From Streptomyces sp. RKND-216 (GTDB lineage Bacteria > Actinomycetota > Actinomycetes > Streptomycetales > Streptomycetaceae): DNA of 64,000 nt. Below are positions 44,074-52,570 of the stretch, in pieces (positions within the stretch are counted from its first letter, which is position 1; each line of letters starts with the position of its first letter). The notes beneath the pieces are model-generated. The model saw nothing but the letters and a program-made list of their open reading frames with translations. It was not told the DNA's origin and did no database searches. Made by a program: the position numbers and the translations under genes. The stretch is from the NCBI RefSeq assembly GCF_004795255.1, contig NZ_SSBQ01000002.1, forward strand, positions 3,683,501-3,747,500, given 5' to 3'.

Positions 44074-45029
44074 GCCCGCACCTCCTCGGCGAGTGCCAGC
44101 GCGTCCGACGCCATCCGTGCGGTCGCCTCCGGGTCGCTCATCATCAGCGGCACCGCCCGGCAGCGGATGCCGGCCTCCTCGACCTCGTCGACCGCGCCCG
44201 CGTCGACCGTGTCGACGAGCCACCCGTCGAGCAGCCCGGAGCCGTAGTGCCGGGCGACGGCCGCGGCGGTGGACCGGACGCCGATCGCGGCGAGCACCTT
44301 GTCGGCCATGCCGCGGACCGGCGCGTCACCCACGATGGGGGAGAGGCCCACGACCGGCACGCCGGCCTCGGCGATGGCCTCCCGGATGCCGGGTACGGCG
44401 AGGATCGTGCCGATGCTCACCACCGGGTTCGACGGCGGGAACAGCACCACGTCCGCCTCGGCGATGGCCTCCAGGACACCGGGCGCGGGCTCGGCCTGGT
44501 CGGCGCCGACGGGCACGACGGCCTGCGCGTCCGGCTCGGCGCGCAGCCGGATCCAGTACTCCTGGAAGTGGAGCGCCTTGCGTTCGCCGCCCTCCTCGAC
44601 GGCGACGTGCGTCTCGACCCGGTCGTCCGTCATCGGAAGCAGCCGCACGCCCGGTCGCCAGCGCGCGCACAGCGCCTCGGTGACGGCGCTGAGGGGATAG
44701 CCGGCGCCGAGCATCTGCGTGCGGACGAGGTGCGTGGCGACGTCCCGGTCGCCGAGCCCGAACCACTGGGGCTGGACGCCGTACGCGGCCAGCTCCTCCT
44801 TCACCGCGAACGTCTCGCCCGCGCGGCCCCAGCCCTGCTCCTCGTGGATGCCGCCGCCGAGCGTGTACATCACGGTGTCGAGGTCGGGGCAGATCTTCAG
44901 CCCGAAGAGGTGGATGTCGTCCCCGGTGTTGCCGATGACGGTGATGTCCGCGTCCGGTGCGGCGGACTGGAGGCCGCGGAGGAAGCGGGCGCCGCCGATA
45001 CCCCCGGCCAGAACCACGATGCGCTGCAT
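44070..45029 (-). CDS. cofD: 2-phospho-L-lactate (phosphoenolpyruvyl) transferase of F420 biosynthesis
   Basis: CofD/FbiA, 319 residues. It joins the activated three-carbon phosphate unit to Fo, making (dehydro-)F420-0. Motifs: [49 protein letters not shown] and [21 protein letters not shown] at 45029 has no obvious ribosome-binding site, so it may be leaderless; the frame is open upstream through the cysteine dioxygenase gene on the same strand but that is not coding in this frame. It lies 44 bases after the dioxygenase gene and may be co-transcribed with it. Confidence 0.93.
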   Translation of the reverse strand: MQRIVVLAGGIGGARFLRGLQSAAPDADITVIGNTGDDIHLFGLKICPDLDTVMYTLGGGIHEEQGWGRAGETFAVKEELAAYGVQPQWFGLGDRDVATHLVRTQMLGAGYPLSAVTEALCARWRPGVRLLPMTDDRVETHVAVEEGGERKALHFQEYWIRLRAEPDAQAVVPVGADQAEPAPGVLEAIAEADVVLFPPSNPVVSIGTILAVPGIREAIAEAGVPVVGLSPIVGDAPVRGMADKVLAAIGVRSTAAAVARHYGSGLLDGWLVDTVDAGAVDEVEEAGIRCRAVPLMMSDPEATARMASDALALAEEVRA

Positions 45030-45073
45030 GACGGACAGTCTTGCAGCCCGGCCCGGCCGCAGGCAGCCGGGGC

Positions 45074-45607
45074 TCAGCGGGCGGTCGTCGCGCCGTCCGG
45101 CCGCACGGCCGTGGCGGGTACGGCTGCGGAGGGCACGGCCTCCGGGCGGACGGGGGCGTGCATGGGCATCTGCGTGAGGCCCGGGAAGTAGACGTGCAGG
45201 GTGACGGCCGGTTCGAGGCCGGTGTTGACGGCCTCGTGCACGTAGCCGGGGGCGAAGACCCGCTGCGCGCCGGACCGCAGCCGTCTGGTGCCGCCGCGGG
45301 AGTGCTCGGTGAGCTCGCCCTCCAGCACGGTCAGCACGCCGGACGACGGGCCGTGGTCGTGCCGTCCGCTGCCCTGCCCGGGCAGCCAGCTGAGCAGCCA
45401 CACCTCGTAGCCGGGGCCGGTGCGCAGCCGGTGGTACCAGCGGGTGGTGGCGTCGTAGCGCACCAGCGGCGCCCACGACGCGCGGTCGGCGGCCAGGGTG
45501 CGGGCCAGCCCGGCGAACTCCGCGACGGTCGTCGGGTGCGCGGGCGCGGGCTGGAGGAGGTGGCGGACGGCGAGCAGGTCGCCGGCGATCTGGACGTCGC
45601 TGTTCAC
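45074..45607 (-). CDS. Cysteine dioxygenase family protein
   Basis: Cupin-fold iron enzyme, 177 residues, predicted to oxidise L-cysteine to cysteine sulfinate. The iron-binding histidines are visible: His83 and His85 in GSGRHDHGPSSG and His124 in GYVHEAVN. The substrate carboxylate Arg is probably in WYHRLRTGPGYEVWLL. GTG start at 45607; AAGG lies upstream at about 11 bases. It is preceded by a Cys-rich leader ORF (45662-45748) and followed by cofD. Some cupins of this group act on other thiols such as 3-mercaptopropionate. Confidence 0.88.
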   Translation of the reverse strand: MNSDVQIAGDLLAVRHLLQPAPAHPTTVAEFAGLARTLAADRASWAPLVRYDATTRWYHRLRTGPGYEVWLLSWLPGQGSGRHDHGPSSGVLTVLEGELTEHSRGGTRRLRSGAQRVFAPGYVHEAVNTGLEPAVTLHVYFPGLTQMPMHAPVRPEAVPSAAVPATAVRPDGATTAR

Positions 45608-45661
45608 GGGGAAAGTCGCCTTCGTGCCGGAGGGGAGGGGGGTGTGGGTACCTCGGGTGCC

Positions 45662-45748
45662 TCAACAGCAGTGACAGCGACAGTGACCGGACGCAGCACC
45701 AGGGATCCCGCCGCGGCGGGCCGGAGTGAGCGAGCGGGTCACGGGCAT
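45662..45748 (-). CDS. Cysteine-rich leader peptide upstream of cysteine dioxygenase
   Basis: Short ORF of 28 codons: ATG at 45748, stop TGA at 45664-45662. The peptide starts MPVTRSLTPARRGG and ends GHCRCHCC directly before the stop, so four of the last six codons are Cys (TGT, TGT, TGC, TGT). It lies 54 bases upstream of the cysteine dioxygenase GTG, same strand. A TTGACA -35 box is 30 bases upstream and no ribosome-binding site precedes the ATG, which suggests a leaderless transcript; in-frame GTGs at 45754 and 45742 are other starts. The composition strongly suggests a regulatory leader that senses cysteine (Cys-tRNA supply) or possibly metal. Not proven to be translated. Confidence 0.65.
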   Translation of the reverse strand: MPVTRSLTPARRGGIPGAASGHCRCHCC

Positions 45749-45755
45749 GGGCACA

Positions 45756-45784
45756 AGGAGACCGGAGCCCGTGGGCGGTGTCAA
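45756..45784 (-). promoter_or_regulatory. Promoter of the leader peptide - cysteine dioxygenase unit
   Basis: On the minus strand a perfect TTGACA (45784-45779) is followed after 17 bases by TCTCCT (45761-45756), a weak -10 hexamer. The start point would fall at about the leader ATG. Confidence 0.5.
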
Positions 45785-46207
45785 CCGGATGTCGCGTTTG
45801 GCGGCGAAGGTCTCACCGCTTCGAGTGACGTCGGGGACAGAAGGGTTTGTGTTCCGGTGATCGCGGACACATGGCGCACCATCCCGGCCCGTGAGCGCCG
45901 TTGTGAATCTGTGATCCGGTTGTGATCCGCTTCGCTTCGGTCTGCGGTCGGGAACGTGATCGACGGCTGAGTCGTCACTCAGGGCGGGAGAGTGCCACGG
46001 GCGGATCGCCCGGTACGACTGTCATAGTTTGTGGAGAATTGAACACTTTCTGCAAGCTCTTGGTTCCGCAGAGTGAATATCGGGCTCAATAGCAGATCTC
46101 AGCTTGACCCTCCCGGATCGGCGCACTTGTAATTTCACACGTGTCGTTCAGGCGGGATCGATAACGACGACATCACGGGGAAGCAAAGACAGACGAGGGG
46201 CGCGCAC
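45785..46207 (+). promoter_or_regulatory. Long upstream region of whiB
   Basis: 423 bases with no gene I can support. The stretch 46020-46140 is clearly more AT-rich than its surroundings and is the likely promoter region. TGAGT-CGTC-ACTCA (45968-45981) is an interrupted palindrome, and AGAGTGAATATCGGGCTCA lies at about 46066-46084. whiB is known to have more than one promoter and to be a BldD target in S. coelicolor; whether these are those sites is inference. Confidence 0.5.
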
Positions 46208-46471
46208 ATGACCGAGCTGGTGGAGCAACTGCTGGTCGAAGAGGCGGACGAGGAACTCGGCTGGCAGGAGCGCGCGCTGTGCGCCCAGACCGATCCCGAG
46301 TCGTTCTTTCCCGAGAAGGGCGGTTCCACGCGAGAGGCGAAGAAGGTCTGTCTCGCGTGCGAAGTCCGGTCCGAGTGTCTCGAATACGCACTCGCCAACG
46401 ACGAACGTTTCGGAATCTGGGGCGGACTGTCCGAGCGCGAGCGCCGACGGCTGAAAAAAGCTGCGGTCTGA
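46208..46471 (+). CDS. whiB: WhiB sporulation regulator, iron-sulfur protein
   Basis: 87 residues, the exact size of Streptomyces WhiB, which acts with WhiA to control sporulation septation genes. The four cluster ligands are Cys25, Cys48, Cys51 and Cys57 (spacing C-X22-C-X2-C-X5-C), followed by GIWGG (69-73) and the basic C-terminus SERERRRLKKA that contacts DNA. The segment ALCAQTDPESFFPEKGGSTR is characteristic of WhiB itself rather than other Wbl paralogues. ATG at 46208 has GAGGGG upstream. Stand-alone gene with a long upstream region. Confidence 0.96.
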   Translation: MTELVEQLLVEEADEELGWQERALCAQTDPESFFPEKGGSTREAKKVCLACEVRSECLEYALANDERFGIWGGLSERERRRLKKAAV

Positions 46472-46505
46472 CCCGCGGTGGCCGACCCGCGGTGGCCGAC
46501 CACCG
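46471..46505. repeat. 14-bp direct repeat and hairpin just after whiB
   Basis: ACCCGCGGTGGCCG occurs twice in tandem (46471-46484, 46485-46498). The second copy forms the stem CGGTGG-CCGA-CCACCG (46490-46505), a plausible weak terminator. Confidence 0.55.
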
Positions 46506-46666
46506 GTGACGTCCCGGCGGCCGTGACGCGGGGCGGCGGACGGCGCGACGCGACGGGGCGGCGAGCGGAGGCCTGCACCGGCGGCGATCCCGCTCTCCGC
46601 CCGCACTCCGCGAGCGCGGCGGAGCCCCGTACGCGGGCGGACGGCGCCACCTCGGCGCCACTCCTC

Positions 46667-46672
46667 TAGTGT
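46667..46672 (+). promoter_or_regulatory. -10 box of the large glycosyltransferase gene
   Basis: TAGTGT is a perfect match to the Streptomyces vegetative -10 consensus, about 80 bases upstream of the ATG. No clear -35. The rest of 46506-46753 is GC-rich without features. Confidence 0.45.
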
Positions 46673-46753
46673 GGGCCCGTCCGAGACGCGTCCGGCCCCG
46701 CCTCGCGGGGGCGCGCGTCCACCGCCGTCCACTCAAACGGGGCCTGTACCTCG

Positions 46754-49700
46754 ATGTCCGTGCACAGTCATTCGGCGGCCCAACACCAGGCGGCCACACC
46801 TGACTTCCCCCGGCACGTCGTCACCGCCGTGCTCGTCTCCCACGACGGCGCGCGCTGGCTGCCCGAAGCACTGTCGGGACTGATCGGGCAGGAGCGCCCG
46901 GTCCAGAACGTCATCGCCGCCGACACCGGAAGCGCCGACGACTCCGCCCGCCTGGTCACCGACGCCCTCGGTACCGACCGGGTCCTGCACATGGCCCGGC
47001 GCACGGGCTTCGGCGCGGCCGTCGAGGAGGCCGTCCGCACCGCGGGCGAACTCACCCCCGACGACCTGCCGTACCTCAAGCGCCCCAGCGGCTGGGACCC
47101 CGTCACCCGCACCTGGCACGACGAGGCGTACGACATGCCCGAGCTGCCGCACGGCGAACCCGTGCAGTGGCTCTGGCTCCTGCACGACGACTGCGCCCCG
47201 GCCCCCGACGCCCTGCACCACCTGCTGCGGGTCGTGGACGCCGATCCGTCCGCCACCGTCGCCGGCCCCAAGCTGCGCAGCTGGTACGACAGCCGTCAGC
47301 TCCTCGAGACCGGCGTCACCATCGCCAACAGCGGCCGTCGCTGGACCGGCATCGAACGCCGCGAGCAGGACCAGGGCCAGCACGACCAGGTGCGCCCGGT
47401 GCTGTCGGTGTCCACCGCCGGCATGCTGATCCGCCGCGACGTCTTCCTCGCACTCGGCGGCTTCGACCGCCGTCTGCCACTGATGCGCGACGACGTCGAC
47501 CTGTGCTGGCGCGCCAACGCCGCCGGCCACCGCGTGCTCGTCGTCCCCGACGCCCACATGCGGCACGCCGAGGCCGCCTCCCGCGAACGCCGTCCCGTCG
47601 ACTGCGTCGGGCGCGGCGGAGGCGCCAGCCCGCACAAGGTGGACAAGGCGGGCGCCGTCTACACGATGCTGGCCAACGCCCCCGCCCGCGGGCTGCCGTG
47701 GGTGCTGCTGCGGCTCGTCTTCGGCACTCTGCTGCGCACCCTCGCCTATCTCGTCGGCAAGGTCCCCGGCCAGGCGCTGGACGAGGTGTCCGGCCTGGTC
47801 GGCACCCTGCTGCGGCCGGTGCGCATCCTCGGGGCCCGCAGGCGCCGGGGCAAGCCGGTGGTCGACCACCGCGACCTGCGCCCGCTCTTCCCGCCGCCCG
47901 GCGCGACCGTACGGGCCACCGTCGAACAGGTCGTCAGCAACTTCGCCGGCCGCGCCGAACCCGAACGGTCCTCCGGCGGCCGGCACGGCGCCGTCGAGTC
48001 GGGACCGACCGACGAGGACGCCGACTTCCTCGAGGTCGAGCAGTTCGCCCGGATGAAGCGCCTCGCGCAGAAGCCCGGACCGCTGCTCTTCGCCGTCCTG
48101 CTGCTCGTCTCGCTGATCGCCTGCCGTGCGCTGCTCTCCGGCGGCTCCCTCGCCGGCGGCGCACTCCTTCCCGCGCCGGAGAGCGTGTCCGACCTGTGGG
48201 CCCGGTACACCGACGCCTGGCACCCCGTGGGCATCGGCGGCACCCAGACCGCGCCGCCCTACCTCGCGGTGCTCGCGCTCGTCGCCACCCTCCTCTTCGG
48301 CAGCACCGGCACCGCGCTCACCCTGCTGCTGGTCTGCTCCGTGCCGCTGGCCGGCCTCACCGCCTACTTCGCCTCCCGGCCGCTCGTCGACTCCCGCCTG
48401 GTGCGCGCCTGGGCCGCCGTCGCGTACGCCTTCCTGCCCGCCGCCACCGGCGCCCTCGCGGGCGGCCGCATCGGCACGGCGGTACTCGCCGTCGTGCTGC
48501 CCCTGCTCGCCCGCACCGCCGTGGCCGCGAGCGGCCTGCGCGGACGGCCCTCCTGGCGCGCCGTCTGGGCGTACGCGCTGCTGCTCACCTTCACCACCGC
48601 CTTCACGCCCGTGACCTGGCCGATCGGCGTACTCCTCGCCCTCGCCCCGGTGGTGCTCGCGCAGCGCCGCGGCGACGGCGTCGCGGGCGCCGCACTCCGC
48701 GCCGCGGTCGTCGCCGTCACCCCGGCCCTGCTGCTCGCCCCCTGGTCGCTCGCCCTGCTGACCAGTCCCTCCCGCCTCTTCACCGAGGCGGGGCTGCCCT
48801 ACGGCACCGGTGCCGCCGACGCGCTCGACCTGGCCACCCTCTCCCCAGGCGGCCCCGGCGCGGCCGGGGGACTGCTGCTCGCGGGCATCGTGCTGGCCGC
48901 GCTCGCCGCACTGCTGCGCGCCGACCGGCAGACGCCCGTACGCGCCGCCTGGACCGTCGCCCTCACGGGCCTGGTCTTCGCGGGGCTCGCGAACGCCCAG
49001 GGCTGGGCCGGCCCCGCCACCCTGGTCTACGGGATCGCGCTGCTGGCCGCCGCCGCCGTCGGCGCCGAGGGCGCACGCGAACGGGTTGCCTCGCAGAACT
49101 TCGGCTGGAAGCAGCCGGTCGCCGCGCTGATCGCCGCCGCCGCCGTCGCCGCGCCCCTGCTGTCCGCTGTCGGCTGGATGATCGACGGCGCGCACGAGCC
49201 GCTGACCCGACGCAGCCCCGTCCAGGTCCCCGCCTTCGTCGCCGAGGAGAGCAACACCGAGGACCAGGCCCGCACCCTCGTCCTCGACGGAGAGGAAGGC
49301 GGCGACGCGACCGCCACCGGCCAGGTGTCCTACGCCGTGGTCCGTGGCTCCGGCGCCCGCCTCGGCGACGCCGACCTCGCGGCCGCGGCCGTCCGCGACA
49401 CCCGCTTCGACGAGACCGTCGCGCACCTCGTCGCCGGCTCCGGCGCCGAGCAGACCAGGCGCCTCGGTGACTACGCCGTGGCCTACGTGCTCGTCCGGGA
49501 GGGCGCGCCGCGGCAGTTGAGCCGCACGCTGGACGCCACACCCGGCCTCACCCGGCTCAGCCAGGAGGACGGCAGCGCCCTGTGGCGGGTGGACGCCGAG
49601 GTGGCCCGGATCCGGATCGTCCCCGGCGAGGAGAAGTCCGGGGACGGAACCGGCGCCGCGCCGGGGCCGGTACTCGTGCCCGCCGGGCCGGTCGAGGCGC

Positions 49701-50467
49701 ACACCGACCTCCCGTCGGGCTCCGACGGGCGCGTGCTGCGCGTTGCCGACCGTGCGGACACCGGCTGGCGCGCCACACTGGACGGCCGCGAACTGACCGC
49801 CGTCACCGTCGACGGCTGGGCGCAGGGCTTCGAACTCCCCGCCGAGGGCGGCCGCCTGGACCTCACCTACGAGACTCCGGTCACCCACACCGTGTGGCTG
49901 TGGACGCAGGCCGCGCTGGTCCTCGTCGTCCTCGTGCTCGCGCTGCCCGGCCGGCGCCGCGACGTGGACGACGACCTGCCCGAGGAGGAGACCGTCCCGG
50001 CGGAGCCCGTCGCCGGGGAGGGCCGCCGCGCCCGCCGCCTGCGGGCCGCGGCCGCCGAGGCCGAGGGCGCGGACCGGACGGCCGCGGAGCCGGACCCGGC
50101 CGACGGAGTACCCGGACACAGCCCCGACGCCGACGGACCGGCCGACGCCGAGCCGGGCTTCGAGCAGCCGCCCGCGCCCCCGATGCCCGAGCAGGTCCCC
50201 TACGGCCAGTACGCCGACCAGTACGGCACCGGATACCCCGACCCGTACGGTCAGGCCACCGTCCCCGCGCAGGGCGGCTACGGGGACGACCCGTACACGG
50301 GATACGACGGCGACGGTCAGGAGCCGTACGCGCAGCAGCCGTACGTGCCCGGACAGCAGTACGGCGAGTGGGACGGGCAGCAGCCGCAGCAGCCCCCGCA
50401 GAGTTACGGCTACGACCCCCGGACCGGCGGAGGAACGCCGTACGGCGACAGGAGTGAGAACCAGTGA
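46754..50467 (+). CDS. Very large GT2 glycosyltransferase with multiple membrane helices
   Basis: 1237 residues. GT2 catalytic domain (about 20-330): VVTAVLVSHDGARWLPEAL, VIAADTGSADDS, WLWLLHDDCAPAPDAL (HDD in the DxD position), GGFDRRLPLMRDDVDLCWRA. Then a linker, a membrane region of about 12 helices (435-850), an extracytoplasmic domain (860-1085), one more helix (WLWTQAALVLVVLVLALP) and a Pro/Tyr/Gln/Gly-rich cytoplasmic tail (YGQYADQYGTGYPDPYGQ). Probably polymerises or adds sugars to a lipid-linked wall glycan, using the helices to export it; the product is unknown. ATG at 46754. Its stop overlaps the next gene's start. Confidence 0.85.
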   Translation: MSVHSHSAAQHQAATPDFPRHVVTAVLVSHDGARWLPEALSGLIGQERPVQNVIAADTGSADDSARLVTDALGTDRVLHMARRTGFGAAVEEAVRTAGELTPDDLPYLKRPSGWDPVTRTWHDEAYDMPELPHGEPVQWLWLLHDDCAPAPDALHHLLRVVDADPSATVAGPKLRSWYDSRQLLETGVTIANSGRRWTGIERREQDQGQHDQVRPVLSVSTAGMLIRRDVFLALGGFDRRLPLMRDDVDLCWRANAAGHRVLVVPDAHMRHAEAASRERRPVDCVGRGGGASPHKVDKAGAVYTMLANAPARGLPWVLLRLVFGTLLRTLAYLVGKVPGQALDEVSGLVGTLLRPVRILGARRRRGKPVVDHRDLRPLFPPPGATVRATVEQVVSNFAGRAEPERSSGGRHGAVESGPTDEDADFLEVEQFARMKRLAQKPGPLLFAVLLLVSLIACRALLSGGSLAGGALLPAPESVSDLWARYTDAWHPVGIGGTQTAPPYLAVLALVATLLFGSTGTALTLLLVCSVPLAGLTAYFASRPLVDSRLVRAWAAVAYAFLPAATGALAGGRIGTAVLAVVLPLLARTAVAASGLRGRPSWRAVWAYALLLTFTTAFTPVTWPIGVLLALAPVVLAQRRGDGVAGAALRAAVVAVTPALLLAPWSLALLTSPSRLFTEAGLPYGTGAADALDLATLSPGGPGAAGGLLLAGIVLAALAALLRADRQTPVRAAWTVALTGLVFAGLANAQGWAGPATLVYGIALLAAAAVGAEGARERVASQNFGWKQPVAALIAAAAVAAPLLSAVGWMIDGAHEPLTRRSPVQVPAFVAEESNTEDQARTLVLDGEEGGDATATGQVSYAVVRGSGARLGDADLAAAAVRDTRFDETVAHLVAGSGAEQTRRLGDYAVAYVLVREGAPRQLSRTLDATPGLTRLSQEDGSALWRVDAEVARIRIVPGEEKSGDGTGAAPGPVLVPAGPVEAHTDLPSGSDGRVLRVADRADTGWRATLDGRELTAVTVDGWAQGFELPAEGGRLDLTYETPVTHTVWLWTQAALVLVVLVLALPGRRRDVDDDLPEEETVPAEPVAGEGRRARRLRAAAAEAEGADRTAAEPDPADGVPGHSPDADGPADAEPGFEQPPAPPMPEQVPYGQYADQYGTGYPDPYGQATVPAQGGYGDDPYTGYDGDGQEPYAQQPYVPGQQYGEWDGQQPQQPPQSYGYDPRTGGGTPYGDRSENQ

Positions 50468-52017
50468 ACCGCACCACCCTCACCCTCATCGGCGTGACGA
50501 CGGCGCTCGCGGCGGTCACCGGAGTCGCCGCGCTGACCGCGCCCGCGCCGCAGAGCCCGGACCAGGCGCCCGTCGCCGAACGGTTGCCGGTGCAGCGGTC
50601 CACTCTCGTCTGCCCCGAGCCGTCCTCCTCCGACCTGGCTGAGACCCGTTACACGGCCTTCAGCCCGCCGAACAAGACCGAGGGCGAGGGCGAGGCCGCG
50701 CTGCTGCCGGTCCCGGAGAAGGACACCGGTCTCACCGACGACCCGGAGAAGGGCGGCAAGGACGACAAGGGCGATGGCAAGGACGACAAGGACCCGCAGG
50801 ACGGTGAAGGCGAACAGCCGGACCCCGTACTGCCGTTGAAGAAGCCCGGCACGCCCGTCACCGACACCGACGGCAGCGCCGACGCGCCGGCCCTCGCCGG
50901 CTCCGCCGACGGGCCGTTCGCGCCCGGCTGGACGGTGCAGCAGACCACCGTCGTCAGCGCCGGTACCGGGCGCGGTCTGCACGGCACTGCCTGCTCGGCC
51001 CCCGACACGGACTTCTGGTTCCCCGGCGCCAGCACCGCCGAGGACCGGCAGGACTTCGTCCACTTGACCAACCCGGACGACACCGCGGCCGTCGTGGACC
51101 TGGAACTGCACAGCAAGGACGGCGCCCTGCCGGGGGAGAACGGGCGGGGCCTGACCGTGCCGCCGCGCTCGACGCTGCCGGTGCTGCTGTCCACGCTGAC
51201 CGACGAGCCCGTCACCAACGTCACTGTGCACGCCGTGGTCCGCGCCGGCCGGGTCTCCGCACAGGTGCACGCGTCCGACGAGAAGCTCGGCGGCGACTGG
51301 CTGCCGCCCGCAGGCGTGCCGCGGCCCACCGCCGTGCTCCCCGGTATCCCCGCCGACGCCACCTCCGTACGCCTGGCGGTGCACGCCCCCGGCGACAGCG
51401 ACGCCGACCTCAAGGTGGGCGTCGCCACGCCCAACGGCACCATCACTCCGGCCGGCCTCGAGACGCTGCACGTGAAGGCCGGCATGACCGCCGCCGTCGA
51501 CCTCGACGACCTCACCCAGGGCGCCGCCGCCTCGCTGGTCCTCACCCCGACCGAGAGCGGGGACGAGACGCCTATCGTCGCCGCCGCGCGGATCACCCGC
51601 GGGAAGAAGGGCGAGCAGGAGACCGCATTCCTCACCGGCACCCAGCCGGTCGAACAGCGCGCGACCGCAGCGGACAACCAGGAAAAGGGCTCCACGCTCT
51701 CCCTCCTCGCCCTCGACGGCCAGGCGAAGGTTCGCGTCACCGCCTCCGCAGGCAGCGAGGGCGGGTCCCCGCAGAGCAGCACCTACACGCTGAAGCCGGG
51801 CACCACCACCGCTGTCGAGGCTCCACGTCCGAAGGGCGCCGAGGGCACCTACGCGCTGACCGTGGAACGCCTCTCCGGCGGCACGGTCTACGCCGCCCGC
51901 ACCCTCGCCGAGGAGGACGGCGGCGTGCCGGCGTTCACCGTGCAGACGCTGCCGGACGACCGTGGCCGGGTCGCCGTACCGGAGGCCGGACAGGACCTCT
52001 CCGTCCTGCAGCGCTGA
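50464..52017 (+). CDS. Secreted or membrane-tethered protein, DUF5719-like
   Basis: 517 residues. The N-terminal hydrophobic helix (TLTLIGVTTALAAVTGVAAL) is a signal peptide or anchor. Then comes a low-complexity Lys/Asp/Gly linker (residues 90-120) and a long beta-rich extracytoplasmic region with one Cys pair (TLVCPEP and GTACSAPD). No catalytic motif. It resembles the actinobacterial DUF5719 family. GTG at 50464 overlaps the glycosyltransferase stop (GTGA) with AGGAG upstream, so the two proteins are made together and may form an extracellular complex. Confidence 0.8.
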   Translation: MNRTTLTLIGVTTALAAVTGVAALTAPAPQSPDQAPVAERLPVQRSTLVCPEPSSSDLAETRYTAFSPPNKTEGEGEAALLPVPEKDTGLTDDPEKGGKDDKGDGKDDKDPQDGEGEQPDPVLPLKKPGTPVTDTDGSADAPALAGSADGPFAPGWTVQQTTVVSAGTGRGLHGTACSAPDTDFWFPGASTAEDRQDFVHLTNPDDTAAVVDLELHSKDGALPGENGRGLTVPPRSTLPVLLSTLTDEPVTNVTVHAVVRAGRVSAQVHASDEKLGGDWLPPAGVPRPTAVLPGIPADATSVRLAVHAPGDSDADLKVGVATPNGTITPAGLETLHVKAGMTAAVDLDDLTQGAAASLVLTPTESGDETPIVAAARITRGKKGEQETAFLTGTQPVEQRATAADNQEKGSTLSLLALDGQAKVRVTASAGSEGGSPQSSTYTLKPGTTTAVEAPRPKGAEGTYALTVERLSGGTVYAARTLAEEDGGVPAFTVQTLPDDRGRVAVPEAGQDLSVLQR

Positions 52018-52126
52018 GCCACCGGACGGTCCGGACCGGCGCCTGCGCCGCCCCGGCCGGCCCGTCCGGTCCGGGGCCCGCCTCGGTCCGTCCGCTCCGG
52101 ACCGGTCCGGCTCAGTCCGGTCCGGC

Positions 52127-52570
52127 TCAGTCCTGTCCGTACCGGGGGTCGACGGACTCGGGGGAGAGGCCGAGCAACTCGGCGACCTGCTCCACCACGA
52201 CCTCGTGCACCAGCAGCGCGCGCTCGTCGCGGCTCTTCGTGCGCAGCTCCACCGGGCGCCGGTAGACCACCACGCAGTCCGGCCGGTGTCCGTGCGCCGG
52301 CACCAGGCGCCCCAGCGGCACGGTCACGCCGTCGGCGGGCAGGCCGTCGGCGCGCGGCACCTCCTGGACGGCGAAGTCGACGCCCGCCAGCTGCGGCCAG
52401 TGCCGCTCCAGCCGGTGCGCCGAGTCGCGAACCAGATCGTCGAAGGCCTCCGACCTGCTCACGGCCAGCGGCACCTGTGGCGGGGCGACCGGCCCGCGCA
52501 TGCCGCGGCCGTGTCGGTCCCGGTGGCGCGGCCGCCGGTCGGAGACCCGGGGCGGGACGGCGTCGCTCAT
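52127..52570 (-). CDS. Zincin-like metallopeptidase-family protein with degenerate active site
   Basis: 147 residues. It matches the small zincin-like family (PF06262-type) in length and in DDLVRDSAHRLE, VVVYRRPVELRTKSRDE and ERALLVHEVVVEQVAELLG. In active members the motif is HExxH; here it reads HEVVV (His122-Glu123), so the second zinc histidine is missing. It may be a non-enzymatic scaffold. The N-terminus is Arg/His/Pro rich. ATG at 52570 with TACGCT (52585-52580) upstream suggests a leaderless transcript. Convergent with the DUF5719-like gene. Confidence 0.8.
   Translation of the reverse strand: MSDAVPPRVSDRRPRHRDRHGRGMRGPVAPPQVPLAVSRSEAFDDLVRDSAHRLERHWPQLAGVDFAVQEVPRADGLPADGVTVPLGRLVPAHGHRPDCVVVYRRPVELRTKSRDERALLVHEVVVEQVAELLGLSPESVDPRYGQD

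Noticed and set aside
45605..45699. Alternative short ORF (GTG 45699) ending in a TGA that overlaps the cysteine dioxygenase start
   Set aside because: Pro/Val-rich and without any feature beyond the overlap. The Cys-rich frame is far more distinctive, although this one may matter for coupling.
46733..50119. 1100-codon open frame antisense to the giant glycosyltransferase
   Set aside because: Shadow frame of a high-GC gene; composition is not protein-like and it covers the sense gene's whole catalytic domain.
52085..52135. Repeated GGTCCGGCTCAGTCC-like sequence
   Set aside because: Two imperfect copies next to a gene end; probably slippage in GC-rich DNA, with no evidence of function.
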